This document shows positions 62,163 to 64,000 of a stretch of DNA of 64,000 bases, in pieces (position 1 is the stretch's first letter; each line of letters starts with the position of its first letter). The notes under the pieces were generated by a model. That model saw nothing but the letters and a program-made list of their open reading frames with translations, did not search any database and was not told the DNA's origin. Location: NCBI RefSeq assembly GCF_025961205.1, contig NZ_JAOQNH010000002.1, forward strand, positions 643,501 to 707,500. Direction: 5' to 3'. Both the position numbers and the translations under genes were made by a program. The stretch is from Azospirillum fermentarium. GTDB lineage: Bacteria; Pseudomonadota; Alphaproteobacteria; Azospirillales; Azospirillaceae.

Positions 62163-63213
62163 CGGCGTGCGCTGCATGTGGATGCGCGGCGGCACCTCCA
62201 AGGGCGGGTATTTCCTGGCCGGGGATCTGCCGGCGGACACCGGCGCGCGCGACGCTTTCCTGCTGCGCGCCATGGGATCGCCCGACCCGCGCCAGATCGA
62301 CGGCATGGGCGGGGCCGACCCGCTGACCTCCAAGGTCGCGGTGGTGAAAAAGTCGGAGCGGCCGGGCGTGGACGTGGATTACCTGTTCTTGCAGGTGTTC
62401 GTGGACAAGCCCGTGGTCACCGACGCCCAGAACTGCGGCAACATCCTGGCCGGCATCGGGCCGTTCGCCATCGAACGCGGATTGGTCGCGGCCCGCGACG
62501 GTGAAACCCCGGTGACCATCTTCATGGAAAACACGGGCCAAGTGGCCGAAGCGCTGGTGCCGACGCCGGGCGGCGTGGTCAGCTACCGCGGCGATGCCCG
62601 CATCGACGGGGTTCCCGGCTCGGCCTCGGCCATTCCGGTGGAATTCCGCGACACCGCCGGGTCGAGCTGCGGGACGCTGCTGCCCACCGGCAACGCGGTG
62701 GACGAGATCGACGGGGTGGCCGTCACCTGCATCGACAACGGCATGCCGGTGGTGGTGCTGCGGGCCGAGGATCTGGGCGTGCGCGGCGACGAGACCCGCG
62801 AGGATCTCGACGGCAACACCGAGCTGAAGGCCCGGCTGGAGTCCATCCGGCTGAAGGCCGGACCGCTGATGAACCTGGGCGACGTGCGCGACAAATCGGT
62901 GCCGAAGATGTCGCTGGTCAGCCGGGCGGTGAATGGCGGGGCGATTTCCACCCGCACCTTCATCCCGCACCGCTGCCACGCCTCCATCGGCGTGCTGGGG
63001 GCGGTCAGCGTCGCCACCGCCTGCGCCCTGCCGGGATCGCCCGCCGCAGCCTTGGCCGTGGTGCCCGAGGGGCGGCGCAAGAGCCTGAGCATCGAGCATC
63101 CGACCGGCGAGATGACGGTGGTGCTGGAAACGGACGAGGGCGGGCAGGTGACCCGCGCGGCCATCCTGCGCACCGCGCGCAAGCTGTTCGACGGCGTGAT
63201 CTTCGCCGACTGA
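62155..63213 (+). CDS. galD: 4-oxalomesaconate tautomerase (GalD/LigU, PrpF family)
   Basis: 352 aa. Interconverts keto and enol forms of 4-oxalomesaconate in gallate and protocatechuate 4,5-cleavage. PrpF-family markers: [17 protein letters not shown] at the start, [34 protein letters not shown] and [23 protein letters not shown]. It starts inside the last codons of ligK, so translational coupling is likely. Confidence 0.87.
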   Translation: MSDGVRCMWMRGGTSKGGYFLAGDLPADTGARDAFLLRAMGSPDPRQIDGMGGADPLTSKVAVVKKSERPGVDVDYLFLQVFVDKPVVTDAQNCGNILAGIGPFAIERGLVAARDGETPVTIFMENTGQVAEALVPTPGGVVSYRGDARIDGVPGSASAIPVEFRDTAGSSCGTLLPTGNAVDEIDGVAVTCIDNGMPVVVLRAEDLGVRGDETREDLDGNTELKARLESIRLKAGPLMNLGDVRDKSVPKMSLVSRAVNGGAISTRTFIPHRCHASIGVLGAVSVATACALPGSPAAALAVVPEGRRKSLSIEHPTGEMTVVLETDEGGQVTRAAILRTARKLFDGVIFAD

Positions 63214-63239
63214 TACCGGTTTTCGAAAAGGGACCATCC

Positions 63240-64000
63240 ATGGACGCCGATTACCTGCCGTTCCACCCCAATCCCAGCAAGCCGGCCTACCGCCCGCCGC
63301 CGGGATCGGTCGATGCCCATTGCCATGTGTTCGGCCCCGGCGACGTCTTCCCCTATGCGCCGGAACGCAAGTACACGCCGTGCGACGCGCCCAAGGAAAA
63401 GCTGTTCGCGCTGCGCGATTTCCTGGGTTTCGAGCGGAACGTGATCGTCCAGGCCACCTGCCACGGCCGCGACAACCGGGCGCTGGTGGATGCGCTGCGG
63501 GCATCGAACGGTCTGGCCCGCGGCGTCGCCTCGGTCGGGCCGAACGTGACCGAGGATGAACTGCGCGAGATGGACGAGGCCGGCGTGCGCGGCGTGCGCT
63601 TCAACTTCGTCAAGCGTCTGGTGGACTCCACGCCCAAAGAGGTCTTCCTCGGCATCGCCGAGAAGATCGCCAAGTTCGGCTGGCACATCGTGGTCTATTT
63701 CGAAGCGCAGGATCTGGAGGGGCTGATCCCCTTCATCAAGCAGCTTCCCACCGTCGTGGTGGTGGACCACATGGGCCGCCCCGACATCGCCAAGGGCGTC
63801 GATCATCCCGACTTCCAGCGCTTCGTCGGGCTGATGCACGACCTGCCCACCCTGTGGAGCAAGGTGAGCTGCCCCGAGCGCCTGAGCCTGCAGGGGCCGC
63901 CGTCCTACGACGACGTGGTGCCGTTCGCCCGCACGCTGGTCGATACCTTCCCCGGCCGCGTGCTGTGGGGCACCGACTGGCCGCACCCGAACATGAAATC
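63240..64000 (+). CDS. ligI: 2-pyrone-4,6-dicarboxylate hydrolase LigI (3' end cut by window edge)
   Basis: Hydrolyses 2-pyrone-4,6-dicarboxylate to 4-oxalomesaconate (amidohydrolase superfamily). My translation from the ATG at 63240 (AAGGGACC upstream) is open to the edge, 253 codons of an expected 290-310. The opening FHPNPSKPAYRPPPGSVDAHCHVFGPG, VIVQATCHGRDN, VRGVRFNFVKRLVD and, near the cut, LWGTDWPHPN carry the active-site His and Asp of LigI. Confidence 0.9.
   Translation, partial: MDADYLPFHPNPSKPAYRPPPGSVDAHCHVFGPGDVFPYAPERKYTPCDAPKEKLFALRDFLGFERNVIVQATCHGRDNRALVDALRASNGLARGVASVGPNVTEDELREMDEAGVRGVRFNFVKRLVDSTPKEVFLGIAEKIAKFGWHIVVYFEAQDLEGLIPFIKQLPTVVVVDHMGRPDIAKGVDHPDFQRFVGLMHDLPTLWSKVSCPERLSLQGPPSYDDVVPFARTLVDTFPGRVLWGTDWPHPNMK

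Noticed and set aside
1..64000. tRNA, rRNA, CRISPR or insertion sequences
   Set aside because: Looked for cloverleaf-like, repeat-spacer and transposase patterns on both strands and saw none that I can support; a covariance-model search was not possible here.

Overview
The window is high-GC DNA with short intergenic gaps and many 4-bp start/stop overlaps. The gene families fit an alphaproteobacterium, most plausibly a Rhodospirillales/Azospirillum-like soil or root-associated organism. That placement is an inference from gene content; there is no rRNA or other marker here to fix it. No rRNA, tRNA, CRISPR array, transposase or integrase was found.

Layout. (1) 1-6.7 kb: envelope and housekeeping genes. 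pdxA (cut by the window edge), surA and lptG lie on the minus strand, with neither lptD nor lptF in their usual places. They are followed by a DUF3095 protein, a secreted Pro/Ala-rich protein, a 60-aa small protein and a membrane-anchored HNH nuclease. (2) 6.9-11.6 kb: a complete structural operon for a group 3b-type soluble bidirectional [NiFe]-hydrogenase (beta, gamma, delta, alpha) with a cyclic-nucleotide-binding-domain gene inserted, closed by a clear terminator. (3) 11.6-13.9 kb: an AT-rich island, then two genes, the second encoding a bilobal pepsin-like protein with two DTG motifs. (4) 14.1-25.5 kb: a sulfonate-type ABC transporter (two permeases, one ATPase), a thioredoxin-like protein, a TauE/SafE exporter, and two paralogous cassettes of binding protein + AprA-like flavoprotein + two-cluster ferredoxin with an MFS transporter between them. 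This looks like an uncharacterised organosulfur acquisition and redox system. An SDR dehydrogenase converges on it. (5) 26.4-51.9 kb, minus strand: a complete extracellular contractile injection system (eCIS, Afp/PVC/MAC type). It reads DUF4255 cap, unknown protein, sheath, two tube proteins, DUF5908, LysM, VgrG-like spike, PAAR, gp25, two large baseplate proteins, a DUF4157 cargo-like protein with a deaminase-like C-terminus, tape measure, AAA+ ATPase and a giant glycosyltransferase/methyltransferase fusion. (6) 52.2-59.9 kb, minus strand: a probable operon of DUF1932 dehydrogenase, ligC, aldo/keto reductase and a complete Liv-type ABC transporter. (7) 60-64 kb: a LysR regulator with two HTH domains, divergent from ligK, galD and ligI (cut by the edge).

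How they work together. Regions 6 and 7 read as one catabolic unit for protocatechuate/gallate through the 4,5-cleavage (2-pyrone-4,6-dicarboxylate / oxalomesaconate) route, with its own importer and regulator. Region 4 would import sulfonate-like compounds, process them with the flavoprotein/ferredoxin pairs and export excess sulfite. Region 5 would build a phage-tail-like nanomachine that delivers the DUF4157 protein. Region 2 would exchange electrons between H2 and NAD(P)H in the cytoplasm, possibly under control of the cyclic-nucleotide-binding protein.
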